From NCBI GenBank assembly GCA_030267565.1, contig BRXU01000011.1, forward strand, positions 1,912,501-1,976,500: DNA of 64,000 nucleotides. The letters are read 5' to 3'. Origin of the DNA: Pleodorina starrii. Lineage: Eukaryota > Chlorophyta > Chlorophyceae > Chlamydomonadales > Volvocaceae. A program made the position numbers and the translations under genes. Below, in pieces: positions 1 through 12,900 of this stretch (within the stretch, counting starts at the first letter, position 1; each line of letters starts with the position of its first letter). The notes under the pieces are model-generated. The model was given only the letters and a program-made list of their open reading frames with translations. It did no database searches and was not told the DNA's origin.

Positions 1-1
1 G

Positions 2-6
2 TTACA
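2..6 (-). terminator. Candidate TGTAA polyadenylation signal
   Basis: On the minus strand the left edge reads TGTAA, the usual poly(A) signal of Chlamydomonas-type algae. It lies about 570 bases downstream of the stop codon of the minus-strand gene ending at 578, a normal 3' UTR length for these algae. The cleavage site would fall just outside the window. Confidence 0.45.
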
Positions 7-577
7 GCTCCAGCCCCAATCCAACACGACCCGAGGCCCCGTTGGAGGTGCCGCAAGAAAGAGTAAGGCCCCTCGCGATACAGCAGTCGCAACTACGTGC
101 CACCATAACCGCGATTGCCGCTTTCCCCTCTCCACTCCCCCATCCTAAGTACCCCGGAACACGTCGTACTGCATCAACAACACTCCACACTGCACCTATC
201 CCACGGGCAATCTTCGCCGGGTCCTGCCAACCAGCCAACACAAACACCTCGCCGCGCCCCCTCTCGCGAAACTGGGCCCATCTAGAGGGCACCCAGCTGA
301 GGATACCGCCACAACTGCCTTCTGCAATCCACACCGTCCCCCCCTGCTGCTGCTTGACCGCGTTATGTCGGTTACCCTCAGTGCGCGCCGCTACCCGGGC
401 CGCTGCCCATCGTCACGCCGCCGGCAGCCGGCTGCTGCTGTACGGCGCCCTCCCCGGCGCGGCCGCCGCCTTCCGTCACGCCCCCGATGTCCACTGCGAT
501 TTTCTCTTTATACCCCGATGCCGCCGCCACCGTGGCCCTGCTGCCTCACCGCATATTCGCCCGCACGGCCGTCGCCC

Positions 578-2378
578 TCAGTCACGGCCGCCACCCTCCG
601 CCGTACCGCCGCCGCTGCCAGACTGGCGACCGGCGCTCTCTGCCGCGCGGGTCGCGGCCTGGTCGCCTTGCTGCGTCCCGCCAGAGCTGCCGCCGACGCC
701 GGCATCCAAGCCCGGCGTGACGTACGACGCCTGCACCGCACCCTCGTCGTACTCCTCGGGCGACACGTTGCCCCACATCTCCTGCTTGTTTTCGCCGCTG
801 AGTCGATCCTGAAGGGCACCGGCCGTGTTGGGAAGGCAATGGCGTGGGATAGGGTGGGAGCGCGCGCGACCGTTACCAATCACACTTCAGGGCTTCAGGC
901 CAAGTGGCACATGGATGCTGCTGATGAATACCGTAACCTGCGTGGATCGCACTGAAGACGTCCAGGAACCGCCGGCGCCGTGTACCATACCAGCAGACAC
1001 GGCACAGATGCACACTCGAGCGTGGCAAAGGAACAAGAAGAAAAAGGTGGTAAGATGAATACCGTAGATGCGCCTGATCGTCGCGAAGGCCTTCAAACTG
1101 TAATTATTTTGCAAAGTCGCGATGCCCTGGAAGGAATTAATTTTGAAAGTCGCGAACCCTGTCCCACGGGGCCTTTCGCATGGCGGAAACACACTGGACA
1201 CGGTCAAATGGAGGCAATCTTGTAACTGTAGCCATCGGACTTCCTCTGCCAGTGTTCAATTCCCTCCCGGAAGGCGGTTTGGGGTGAGGGGAGGGCGTGT
1301 GGGTACGCTCGGCTGCTCCCCACATGCCCCAGGAATTATTTTTCAATACTCGCGAACCCCCTGACACAAATATTTAAATCTGTGCGACTTTGCAAGATTT
1401 TCCAAATAATTATTTAATAAATCGCGACGATATCGTCTAGGCACGGTAGATGATGCCAATGCCGGATGCAAACGCCGGAAAGGCGCGGCGCGGTGAGTGC
1501 CATGGTAGGTGGTGCTTTCAGCCCGCCCACGCACCCACCTGCATCATCATCGCGCCCGGCATCTTGCCCTCCCGGGCCTGCTGCTCCACGATGCGCTCCT
1601 TGGCCGCCCACAGCTCGTCCTGAGAGCAACCCAAGGGCCACTCACCAACTCACCATCACCGTCAGCATCAGCGTCAGTTTCACCGCCGCGGCGGCGGCAG
1701 GGGCAGGGGCAGGGCAGGCAGGACACGGCAGGCGACGCCGTATCAATGGCTCTCGACGCGACGGCCACCACCGACGCAACCTCGGCACCAACTTGGACTT
1801 GTCTGGGTGCGTTTTCCATGTTTGCCCCGGTGGGCCGTCTCCGCTCTTCAGTGCAAGGCCAGCTGGCCCGCTGGCTGTACCCTTTCCTTCCGGGGGTCTG
1901 GAGCGAGCCCACTGTGTCAACCAAGCGTCCAAGCCCCGTCCCCCACCTTGGGTCGGTCCACCAGTGAGCCGTCCGGTCCCCTCACGCTGGCGCCAAAGTA
2001 GCCACCCGTGGTGTCCTGCACGAGTGCAGGTCGCCGCGCCGCGAGGGGCAGGGCGAGGGCGAGGGCGAGGTGGGGCCGCCAGGTGGGCGGGAAATGGGTT
2101 GTGTGCCGTAGGCCTTTCAACGCGGCGGGGCTGCAGAGGAGCCCGGACACCCACATGTGGGGTATGCGCGAAGGGAGAGACGGGAGGTGCGCTGCTGCGG
2201 CGGCGGCGACAGCGGCTGTGGCTGCGATCGACAGGAGGGTGCACCGCACGAAAAGCGACCCGCGGGTCGCTGGACGGTCATTGTCCCGAACAGCCGGTAT
2301 TTCTCTGGCTCCAGCGGAAGCACGCGCACAAACCGGAGATGCGCATCGACTTTCCTGTCGTGGCGCTTCACTATTGCT
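578..2378 (-). CDS. Unrecognised multi-exon gene (3' part, start not resolved)
   Basis: I do not recognise this protein. Four minus-strand exons are supported by splice sites and phase: 2378-2276 (contains VDAHLRFVRVLPLEPEKY), 2015-1947 (DTTGGYFGASVRGPDG), 1619-1539 (DELWAAKERIVEQQAREGK) and 808-578 (SGENKQEMWGNVSPEEYDEG, then a Gly/Ser/Gln-rich tail and TGA). The last three junctions are phase 0 with good AG acceptors. The donor after 2276 (GTCCAG) is weak. The first listed exon begins in phase 2, so at least one upstream coding exon exists, probably between 2400 and 2800. No N-terminal signal can be judged. The short exons and charged, non-repetitive peptides separate it from the background. 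It is transcribed away from the large plus-strand gene at 3856. Confidence 0.55.
1102..1426. repeat. Dispersed AATTATTTT-CAAA-TCGCGA motif, four direct copies
   Basis: An AT-rich 20-22 bp motif ending in TCGCGA occurs at 1102-1122, 1135-1155, 1334-1355 and 1408-1426. A partly inverted copy lies near 1383-1413. All copies are inside the intron between 808 and 1539 of the minus-strand gene and stand out from the GC-rich surroundings. It could be a remnant of a small mobile element or an intronic signal. No terminal repeats or coding sequence tie it to a known family. Confidence 0.5.
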
Positions 2379-3855
2379 CTGGCAGGCAGGCATGCAGGCG
2401 GGCGGACGGCTGGTGAGGAGTCCGGAGCGCTCCGTCCGCACGTCGGGGTCCCTAGCCACAGACAGCTCGAGCCATGCGGATGTCGCCAAAAATGCGGGTT
2501 CCTGCTGAGACCATCGCCTGCAGCCATCGCTTTTGCACGGGCTGATCGGTGACACGCCGCGAAGCAACTCCGCGTTGTCGGCGCGATGTGTGCGCGGTTT
2601 TGCGGGCTCGCGGCGCGACGCGACGCGGAGTGTCTGCCATCCCCGGCCCTGGCTTGTCCTTACCATTGCAGCTGCTGATGCGGCGGCAGCGAAGGACGCG
2701 GAGGAGGTGGCGAAAGCACCCTGGCGGTGGTGCGCCGCTCTCGTAGCTCTCGTCAATGCGTGCAGTCCAGCAGGACAGCGAGTAGCCAGTGCAGCGAATT
2801 TGCCGCTGTAGATCGGAGGGGCGTCTAGCTGCTCCCTTTAAGAGCCGCGCGCTTCGGGCGAAACAAAGAGTTGCTCCGAGGGACCCCGCTAGAATGCTGC
2901 CGAATGAAGGTAATCGTGCCGGGCGCTGAGACGGACAGAACATATAAGGGCCTGGCGCGGTCGGTGTGGTATGCACCGGTTATTAGCGATGTGAGTCACT
3001 GAGGGCGTGGTGGTTTCGGAACTGACGACCGGACGGTGAGTCATTGCCCTGAGCTGTCGTGCCGCCTCCTGCTCGCGTGCTTGCGCAGGGTTGGGTAGCT
3101 TTTGCGCCAGGGAAAAATACTTTCCTTTTTCCCAGCGCGCCAAGTTCCCATCGAGTGCCGCCGCGAGATTTACGGGGTCGTCACGATTGCCTCAGTACTT
3201 CACGCGCTCTGGCATTAATGGCGCATCGCTACGAGCCCCGGTCGCTCTTGGGTCTGTGAAGGACGGCAGGTGGCCACTGGCGGTTGCATTTCGAAGACGC
3301 AAACTAGAAGATTATACGTTTCGGCAACCGCGGTCGACACCTGTCGACAACGGAAAAACGGGTTGAAACCGTTCGCAAGGCCCGAGCTCCGGCATGGTGC
3401 TTTTTGAAGCTTTAATGTGGGAGGTGCGGGGGCCGGCCACCAACTCCCTGTAACCGCTCGCAAGGCATTTTGGTTAGCAGCTAGAGCCCCTTTTCCTTCC
3501 ATTTCCAAATGTTGCTTGGCTGCATCATTCTAATATTTGGCGCAACGACAATGGCAGCGCGAAATGCGCTGTCACAACAAAAAGTTTGAATTCAGTATAT
3601 AGAGGGAGCGGTGTGCGGGGTTGCATCGCAAGCCGTATTTTGTCGTGCAAACTCTCAACTGAAACGAACCCGGAAAAGAGTTGCATGCGCAGTTGGCAGT
3701 GCTGATTGGAAATACCTTGTAGCACCTCTTCAATTCATAAATTTGCACCGCGGGCATGTTGCGAACAGCACACTAAGATGTTGATATTCTTACACCATCG
3801 TAATGTTCTTTATTGCCTGGCCAAATAAAGTCAACTTGATACTTTCGCATGAAAA
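2379..3855. other. Divergent 5' region between two genes
   Basis: This stretch holds the unresolved 5' exons of the left minus-strand gene, probably in its first 400 bases, and the upstream region of the plus-strand gene at 3856. TATATAGAG at 3596-3604 is the best TATA-like element for the plus gene, about 250 bases upstream of its start codon; CATATAAGGG near 2940 is another. I see no convincing complete coding region. Confidence 0.35.
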
Positions 3856-3932
3856 ATGGGAAACACAAGCTCGCGAGGGTCAAGGAAATTTTTAGACGAC
3901 AGCGTCAACTGGCAGGAGTACTACGCCGCTGA
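3849..3932 (+). promoter_or_regulatory. Upstream open reading frame overlapping the main start
   Basis: An ATG at 3849, seven bases before the chosen start at 3856, opens a 27-codon frame that ends with TGA at 3930-3932, inside exon 1 of the main gene but out of frame with it. Ribosomes starting there would not translate the main protein. If both ATGs are in the mRNA, leaky scanning or repression is expected. The transcript 5' end is not known. Confidence 0.45.
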
Positions 3933-6900
3933 ATGGAGGTCTGAGCGTGCAAGGGAGCTTGATCGCCATGGAGGTACCAAGGACTCTTGGTAAAGGCACC
4001 GCTCGCCAGAAGTTGAGGCAACTGCCGTTGTTCTTGCAGGACCTGGCCGCCCCCCCGTTGCACGCGGTGATTCAATTACTGCCAAGCTCGTGTTCCTAGA
4101 GGTGGGACCACGGACCGAGCCGCCTGGGCCAGGGGGGGAGTGCTGTCACACGCATGTCTATCCCTCTTCCTGGGCGCACCTCTACTCGTCAATTCTACCT
4201 AATCGGCTGATGAACAACCTGAGGGCATGTGCAGCGAACGGGTATTTCCCCCAAAACGCTGCGCAATTGGTTGAGCTGTTCGCGTCGTGTTCGTGCAAGC
4301 GCCACTGGGTCATCGGAGCCCCGTTCCTTGACCCGCGGCTCTCGCCCTGCGCAGGGGGCACTCAAGCATGAGCAGCGGCGCATGAAGCATGTTCTCCAGG
4401 TCTTGGACGATGACACCCAGCGGCGGGAGCAGCAGGCGCAGGCCCACAAGGCGCCGCCTGAGCGGCTGCCAGACTTCATCCTTAACACGGACGTCAGGTC
4501 TGGACTCTCACCCCGCGTGCGCGTGATGGTACACCAAGCCCGCCACGCCGCGCCTCGCCACCTGCGACCGCGCCCACACTCTGCACCCCCCCCCGCCGCC
4601 AGCTTCCTTCGGCTCCGATCTCATTGTCAGTCCTACCAGCCCCGGCTGTAGCCTCCACCATCGCCAATCCGGACTCTTGCCATTTCTGCGACCCTCACTT
4701 CCACCACCATCACGGATCTCCCCCGGCGTACCGACCCCCCGCGCCCCGCCTCACAGGGCTTACGAGCGGACGACCACCTCGGAGGAGCTGCCTAAAGAGG
4801 CGGAGGGGCCGGCGGCGGCGCAACAGAAGGATTTTTCCCTGCTGGCGAAGGACCCTGAGCTGCGCAAAAAGATGATGGATCAGCGCAAAAGGATGCTGGA
4901 GTACGCCAACCGGTGCGTGCGTGTGTGTGAGTGTGTGGCGTCCGCCCGCGGTGCTGCATTGCACTGGGCACTGCGCAGCTGGGCAGCCGCCTGGCTTTCC
5001 AACGGCTGCTGCTGCGGCTGCTGGGTTGGCCTGGTCAGCTATCGGGCTTTGGACGCCCGATGCTTTAACTGGCGGGTGGTGCAGCGACGGCTACAGCTCC
5101 TGCTGCAGCGGCGGGGCGGAGTCGCGGGGGCCGTGGAAAGGGAACAGAGGCTCACAGCACGTGCAGCATTTGAAGGGCGCGCTGGAACGCCTCGGCGAGC
5201 GGGGCGGTGCCGCGCTGCCTGCCCGCCGCCGCCCCCGTGGCAGCGGCTGCAGCCGCGACAGCGGCGTCATCAAGCGCTGTGCCAACCGCGGCGACAGTAG
5301 CGGCCCCCCAGCACCGGAGCACGGCGAGAAGGCGGGCAAGGCAAAGGCAGCCAGCGCCGGGCAAGGGGCTTGGCGCTGCGGCGCTGGTCGCCCTTCCGGG
5401 CCGGGGCCTTACCGGTCCTGTGGAGCCCCCGGGGTGACCCACCAGTCCGCTCCTCCGCCAGGCGGATGGGCCAGACAGGCAGACTGGCAGGCGATATTGC
5501 CCAGTCAAACAATCGGCGGGCGTCTCCGAGCCGCGGCCTCTCCGCCACGGATCCGCCCCGCTCCTAGCCCCCAGCCAGCCTGGACTCACGGGCGCGGTCC
5601 AATCTCAGCCAGGACAAGCGGACCCCGGCCTGCCCCGGTCAAGCGGCCAGGCGGCCAGCCAGCGGAGCCAGCCAGCGGGGACCCAGCAGACTCGGTTCTT
5701 CCGGAGGCGCCGTGGCAGCTGCAGCCCGGCGGCAGACAGGCGCTGAGACCGCCAGTCGGGGCGCAACTGCGGAGGGGCCAGGAAAGGAGCCGGGGCAGAT
5801 CCGTACTGGGGGGCGGCCCAACGGGGCGGACGGGAGTCAAGTCCCCAGGGCTTCCCCCAGCAACAATTCGGCGGACCGGTCAAACCCCCGTCCCCGGGGA
5901 TCTTCCTTCTCAGTCCCGGTCTGACTGGCTGGGCGGGTCGTCCGCCGAGCCGGCCTGCAGCCGGGCCAGATACTGCCCGCCCGCCCTCCAGCCGGACTTA
6001 GTTGCTGCCCTTCGCTCGCTTGCCGGCGTCACATCCGCAACCGGTGCAGCCGTGCCTCACGTGACTGCCCTGCCCCGCCCTGCTCGATTGCCGCCGTCCG
6101 CATCGCCCCCTCCCGGCTTCCTCACTTCTCCCTTTTTTTCCCTCCCTCCAGTGTGAATGTGGTCAAGGGCGCTCCGGGCATCAAGCCTCTCAACCTGCCC
6201 GCCATCAAATCGAAGGTGGCGTCCAACTGGAAGTCGGAAGAACGTGCGTCGGTCCAGCGGGACGGGGCCAGGGCTGGGGCTGGCTGCGAGGGGGCGAGGG
6301 GCTGCCCCGGCCTGCTGCCGGGCGTGTCTGCGGGCTCGGCGGCGGAGTTTTCCAGGCTGGACGCGGCGGGGGGAAGAAGAGGGGCCGCCAGGACGGAACG
6401 GGTCGGTAGCGGGGGGCTGGGGCGGAAACTGGTGTAGCGAGCTATCTGTAGACCCACACGTTGACCTAGTCACACACCGAAGACGCTCGCTCTCCTGGTA
6501 AAATGCGCGCGTGATATGGCGGGGCTGGGCGGGGCTAGGCGGAAGAAGCCCTGCAGGGGCGGCTATGCAGGGACGCCAGGCCAGGCGGGGGTGCTCCCGC
6601 TCCCGGTCGCGCTGGCGCGTTCACTTCCACACCCACCTCCCCGCCTCCGCTGCCCGCTGCGCTGCTTGCCCGCAGACGGCGGCCAGGAAGAGGAGGGCGG
6701 CGGCGAGGGCGGCCCTGGATGCCACTGGTCCTCCCCCCCGCCCCCGGCCGAGTGGCGCCTGCGCATGCACCAGGCGCGGCGGCGGCTGGTGCTGCTGGTG
6801 GGGGCCGTCGCGCGGTGGCAGGTGGCGCTGTCCAGGCGGCCGGGGCCCAAGCGACTGCCGCGAGTCAACTCATTCAGCTACTTCATTCCGCAGGTGGGGA

Positions 6901-9900
6901 GTGGGGTTATCCACGTGGGGCGTGGGGGGGGGAGGGGGGGTGGAAGGCGCTACGTTAATCCGCTCAGAGGGGATGCTACGTTAATCCCCTTTGAGCGGCG
7001 ATTAACCCGTAGCATGGCAGCAAACTGAACCGTCTCCGGCCCCCCCTCCCCGTCCTTCCTCCTCCCCCGCCCCACGTCAGGTCCTGGGTGTGGAGGCCAA
7101 GCGGTTCATTGAGGAGGCAAACGCCGTTGCAAAGATCAAGGAGGACGCAATTAAGCTCGAGGTGCGTGTGGAGGGGCGGGGAGGGGAGGGCGGCGCGGGT
7201 GTGTGGCTTGAAGGGAGGAGGAGAAGGAGGAGGGCCGTGTGGCTCGGTGGCTTTAGGGTCCCAGGGGTCCAGGACCTGGGGCTCGGCGCACTGGCGTTGC
7301 CCCAATGACAGAGTGGCGGTGTTAACCAAGAGAGTCACGGAAGCCTCTTCTCGCCACGGCCATCACCATGACCGCCACCACTGCCGCCATCCCGTGGCGC
7401 CGGTTGGGTCGCCAACATGGTTGCCTTGGGGGCCCACCGCCCCAAGATGGCCACCTTCGGAAACAACCCTCCCATCTCCCTCCGCCGTCTCCGTTCCTTC
7501 GCTGCGGTATCTTCCCCCTTACTCCTCCCCCCTCCCTCTCCCCCCGGGTCGTCCATTGCCCAACGTCTCCGCATCATCGCTGTGGTTCGTATTCCCGTAC
7601 CCACCCCTGCTGTCGTGCTTTGCTGCGCAGGAGCCAGCGGCGCTGGAGCCGGCCCTGGAGCGCGTCTCGCCTGTCGACCTGCTGCCCCCGCCCCTACCCC
7701 CCTACCGCCAGCAGCGGCAGCAGCAGCAGCAGCAGCAGGGGCTGCCGGAGACACCGGAGCGGCTCCGGGGGGCCCGGGGGCCGCCGCGGCGGGGTGTCTC
7801 GGACAGCGGCTTTACCGGCGCCGCGCCCGATGCGGAGACTGGGGCGGCGGCGGACGGGGCCGGCGGCGGTGGCGGCGGCGGCGCGGGTTTGCTGGGCGGC
7901 GGGGCCCCGCGACCGAAGCGGCGGCCGGAGCTGCGCAAGTCCTCTTCGGGTGGGTAAGGACTGAGGTTGAGGTCCGCTGGGGGCCGTGGGAGTGGGGACC
8001 TCCCGCGGCCGTCCCGCGGCGTCCCGACCAGGGTGGAGGGAACCGGGGGGCGTCGCTGTCTGTGGACACTCTCGCCATGCGGTGTGCCCCAGGCAGCAGA
8101 AAAAGGTCCTCCCTGTAGCGCCTGCATCTCGTCTTCTCCTCCAGTCCCTAGCGCTCGCGGCAACCCTCCGATAGCTCCTGGCCCTCAGTACCCCGCCCAC
8201 CCCGTGGACAACACCCCCTCCCTCGACCTCTAGCCACGCTTGGCTTTGTGTGCGGTCTGTACCCGGCCTCTCTGTGCGCAGGCAAGTGCTCCTCCTCCTC
8301 GCTCCCCGACTCGCTCATGCCGGGCCACACCTCCGACATGGAGGCCTACACGCCGCCGCGCCGCATCTGCAGCAGCCGCGTCACCTCCACCCGCCTGCCC
8401 GCCATCAGCGGCGGTGGCGGTGGCGGCGGCGGCGGCCGCCGCGTCTCGGCGGCGGGCGTCCTTGCCGCACTGGTGCCCCACCACAGCGCCGCCGGTGCCG
8501 GTGCCGGCGGCGAGGCGCCCAGCCCACCCATGGCGGCCCGGCAGCCGCGCACCAAACCGAGCCGCATCTCCTCCAGCGGCTACGCCACCCACCCCGGTCG
8601 CACCAGCCGCCGCCAGTCCGAAAGCTCACTGGCGGTAGCAGCGGCGGCTGCCGCCACCGCCGCCGTGCCACCGGCCGCCGTCGCCTCCGGCGGCGGCGGA
8701 TCCACGCCGAGCCTGGCCGAGCGCCGCGCGGCGGCGGCTGACGCCGCCACCGGCGGCGGGAGCAGCGGCCGGCGGAACCGCGGCTCCGACTCGGGATCCA
8801 TGCGTCGGCTGCGGGACCCGAGCGACGCCGGTGGCAGCGGCGGCAGCTTGGCGGCGCGGCCCCGTCAGTCGGCGTCGGGGACGCCGGTGGCGGTGGTGGC
8901 GGCGTCGCCGCGGCGCAGCGAGACGGGGCAGGCGCTCGCGTCCGCTTGCAGCGCGCCGCCCGAGTCGCCCAGCGGCGCGAGCGGGAGTTTCCTGCCGCGA
9001 ATCTCCAGCTGCAACGGCGTGGGGATAAGCGGCGGCGGCGGCGGTGGCGGGGGCGCGGTCTCCTCGCCCACGTCGGCGAGCAAGCCCATGACCCTGGCGC
9101 AAGGTGGGGCCTGGTGCGGGGCCCGTGGGCTGGTGGGTCGCGGGTTGGCGGACGGTGGGGGCTGGGGGCTGCTCGCCGCATGGCCGTCGGGCCGTCTGGC
9201 TCGGTCAACACCCCAGTCAAAACCCGTCCGCCCCGCAGTTACGCCGCGCCGCGTTGCGCCCCGCCTCCGTGGCTTTCTCCCTGCAGTGCAGCGCAGCGCA
9301 GGGAGGGCGTGTTTCTTGTCCGGCCTGCCCTCCTTGCAAACGGGCAATTGCGACGGGCACACCCTAAATCCTAACCCCCCTTACCCCACCCCACCACCCA
9401 CACCCACACCCCGTATTCCTTGGCCCCACCCCCCACGCCCTTCCCCCCTCAGCCCGGCGTCAGGCCCTGCTGGCGGAGGCTAGCAGCCTGACGGGCAACC
9501 CCTCGGGGCCCTCCGCAGGAGACGAGCTGGTGGCCAGCAGCCGGGGAGCCAATGCCACCACCACCTCCTCCTCCACCTCCACCATCATCATCGCCACCTC
9601 CTCCTCGCCCTCACGGCTGGGGCCGCTCAAGCTGGGGCTGGGGAACGGTGAGGAAGGGAGAGGGGGGCAGGGCAGAGCAGGGCAGTCTGAATGGGCGGGC
9701 TGACAGGGTGCGGCGAAGGCAGCGAAGGGGGGAAGGGAGGGAGGGAGGGAGGGAGGGGGGCCAGCGGTGGAGCGCGTGCTCGCCACGCCATGCACAGGAA
9801 GTGCAACAGAGCACAGCACGTACGACAACACACGACATACAACAACACACACACACACACACACACACACTCAGATAGGGACACTCAGAGGGGACACCGC

Positions 9901-12900
9901 GGCGGCCCCCAGCCCGCAGCTTCCCAGACGACCCAATGTGGCGGGGTCCCTCCCCGCGCTCCCCCCCTCCCCGATCTCGTCACCGCTCCCCCGAATCCCC
10001 ATCCAACGCCGTCGGTCCAACCCTGCCCACCACCACCACCACCACCATTACCCCGGTCCCCCGCCTCCCTCCCCCAGGCTCCGTCGCTCCGCTGGGCAGC
10101 GGCGCATCGCGCTCCCCAGACAACAAAGCAGCAGCAGCAGCCAGCAACGGCGGCGGCGGCGGCGGCGGCAGCATCCTGGACGCGCTGCGGCCGTCTCGCG
10201 ACGGCGGCAGCGCCGCTTCCTCCTCCGCAGCAGCAGCAGCAGCAGCCGCTTCCTCGCTGGGGGGGTTGCCGCTGGCTGCGGGGGGTATGAGGGAGCTGCG
10301 GGAAGCTCTGCTGCTGACCAGTGGCGGGGCGGGGGCTGTCGGGGCAGGAGGGGGAGGGGGAGGAGGAGGAGGAGGAGGGGGCGGGAGGCCGCTCAGTCCG
10401 CTGGGTAGCCCAGGTGAGGGGGGTGGGAGCTGTGTGGGCTGTGGGGGAGGGGGAGAGGGGGTGGTGGTAATGATGAGGGGAAATCCGTTTGAAGAGGCGA
10501 GACGAGGGGGAGGTGGGGTGGGGTGGGGTGGGAGGGTGGGGGACATTGGTGAGGGTGAGGGAGCGTGGGGGAGCGTGGGGGTTGGGAGGCTAGATGAGCG
10601 AGGTAACGGAACACGTTGGCCGAGGGGCGGGGGAAGCCGGAGGGAAAGGTGGGGAGAGGGGGCCCGCGCCGAGGCAGGTCGCCGGGGCGGCTTTGCCAAG
10701 CATGCCCCCCCTGTTGGGGCCCCGCCCAACCCAATCCAGCCAACAGCCCCCCCCCACACACACACAACCTAATCTGGGACTTCAACCGGACTTCATGGCT
10801 ATCTAACGGCCTGGTTGCTGCAAACAGCACCAGTGACACCCTGCACTGAACAACATCCCCGACCCTGTTACCCCACACCTACACAGGCATGCGCGCCCGA
10901 GCCATCTCCATGGACTGTGCCGTGACCCTCCCGACCGCTCCCAGCCCCAGCCGCAGCCCCGTCTCCTGCAGCCCCGCCCACCACTCCGCCGCCGCACTCC
11001 CCGGCCCGCTGCCCCCCTCCGGCGCCGCCTCCCCTGCCCCCTCCCCAGCCCCCCGGCCACCCCTCAAACCACACCCGCCTGCCGCCCCCGCCTCCGCCGC
11101 CGACGTCGACGTCGACGCCTCCGGCGCCGATGCCGCCCGGGCCGACGAGGCTGCTTCGCCCGTCAGTCCGACCGCTGCGCCGCTGCCGCTCGCCGCCCCC
11201 TCCCCACCCCGCCGCCCCTCCTCTGCCTCCGCTGCCCACTCCTCCACCCCCGCCTCCGCCACCGCCCCGCCCTCAGCCGCGCTCGCGTCGGGGCCCGCAT
11301 CCGGTACAATCAGCAGCGCTCTACCAAGCACGGCATCGAGTACGACATCAAGTACGACATCGTACTCCTCGGCCGCCACCGCCGCCACCTCGAATGCCTC
11401 GGCGCCCGCCGCCGCCGCCGCCGCCGGCCTGCCGCCGCTGCCCCCCAGTAAGCCCCCGCTGGGACCCGCCGGCACCGTCGAGCGCGTGCGCAGCGGCCGT
11501 GCCGCCTCCTCCTCCACCCCCCCTCATCCGCCGTCCCCACCCCCTTCCCATCCTCCTCCACCGCCGCCGCCGCCTCCTTCTTCCCCGCCAGTCGCCGCCG
11601 GCTCCGCCGGATCCTCTGCCGGCGGCGCGGCGGCGGCGCCGCCGCCGCCGCCGGCTTCGCCGCCTCCGCCGCTGGACCCTGAGGCCGCCGCCCGACTGGC
11701 CAAGGCTCAGCAGCTGATGGGGATGTACGCCAACCGCGTCAACGCCACGTGGGCCGAGTCGCAGCAGTGGGGCCCGCCATCCGTACTGTCGGTTCCGGAG
11801 CAGGAGGCCTTTTGCGCGTCCGACGCCTGGGTGCCGTACAAGGTGACGGTGACGCGCATGCTCAAGGCCGGCTCGCTGGGCGTGCACATCGACGCGTGCG
11901 CCGACGCCGTACAGTTGCCGGACGGGAGCAGCATGGACATCTGGACGAGCGACCCGTGGGTCATTGCGCAGCGGCTGCGGCCCGGGAGTGTGAGTGAGCG
12001 GGGGGCCAGGGGCTTGGGCGGCGGGTGCTGTTTCCCTTGCCTCCCTCGGCGGGTGGGCATTGCCGCGTCGGTGTTGTGTGGGTGTCTGTGTGGGCTTAAG
12101 GTTGGGGTAAGGGTAGTAGATGGCCGAGGGCGGGGGATGCGAGCGCTCTTCCCCCCTCCACCCCCTTTCCCCTGAAATTCCTGTAACACCCCCTCTCCCC
12201 GCTCTTATCTCTCTCCCGCCTCCATCCTCCCCCACCCCGCCTCAACCCCCGCTGCGGTCTCACTCCATCCCCTCTACCCCCTCCCCCCGCCCCCCTCCCC
12301 CCCTCCCAGTTGCCCCTGTCGGACCGCATCGAGGGCGTGTCCCTGGGCGCCCGCGCCCTGCAGCAGCTTGTGCTGGCGGTGGAGTCGGTGGCGGGGCGGG
12401 AGGCGGTGCCCAAACTGACGGTGGTGCTGGCCATCAATGACGACCAGCGGAACGCGGTGGTGGCGGACATTATCCGGACGAGGTCATACGGGTGGGTAGC
12501 GGCTGGGGTGGGTTGGGGTGGGGGTGGGCTGAGCTGGGGGTGGGGGTGGAGGGTGAGGGGTGATGTCTGGGGTCAGGGGCAGGGGCTGGACAACAGCACA
12601 CCTACACCTCAGCCGCACTGTCGCATCTGTCCTTTGCTCCTGTACCGCTGAGTGGGTGGGTGGGTGAGTCGGGCATCTGCCGGAGCTTTGCCATGATCCA
12701 CCCCACTCCCCCTTTCTTTTGCTCTGAGGCCCCAGGGGAATAAATAACACACACCACCATGCCCCGCCCGCCCCGCTCTCTTGACGCATTGGGTCCCCGG
12801 CCCCTCCCCGCCCCGCCCCGCCCCTCCCCCCGCCCTTCTCTCCGCCTCGTTCTCATCCGCCTGCCAGGCTGAAGCCCGAGAACCTGATCCTGACGGCCCA

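Noticed and set aside
2..334. Minus-strand frame of 110 codons at the left edge
   Set aside because: It lacks an ATG at its start (GTG) and lies in the expected 3' UTR of the gene ending at 578, whose poly(A) signal overlaps its end.
1466..2416. Plus-strand frame of about 316 codons
   Set aside because: It is antisense to the supported minus-strand exons and Pro/Arg-rich, typical of the complement of GC-rich coding and intron sequence.
3961..3992. Alternative donor GTAAAG at 3991 for exon 1 of the Usp-like gene
   Set aside because: It would give the wrong phase for both the 4040 and 4355 acceptors, whereas the donor at 3974 fits in phase.
4921..6156. Plus-strand frame of about 411 codons
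   Set aside because: It lies in the long intron between exons 4 and 5 of the Usp-like gene, is Pro/Gly/Arg-rich and would break the phase of the flanking conserved exons.
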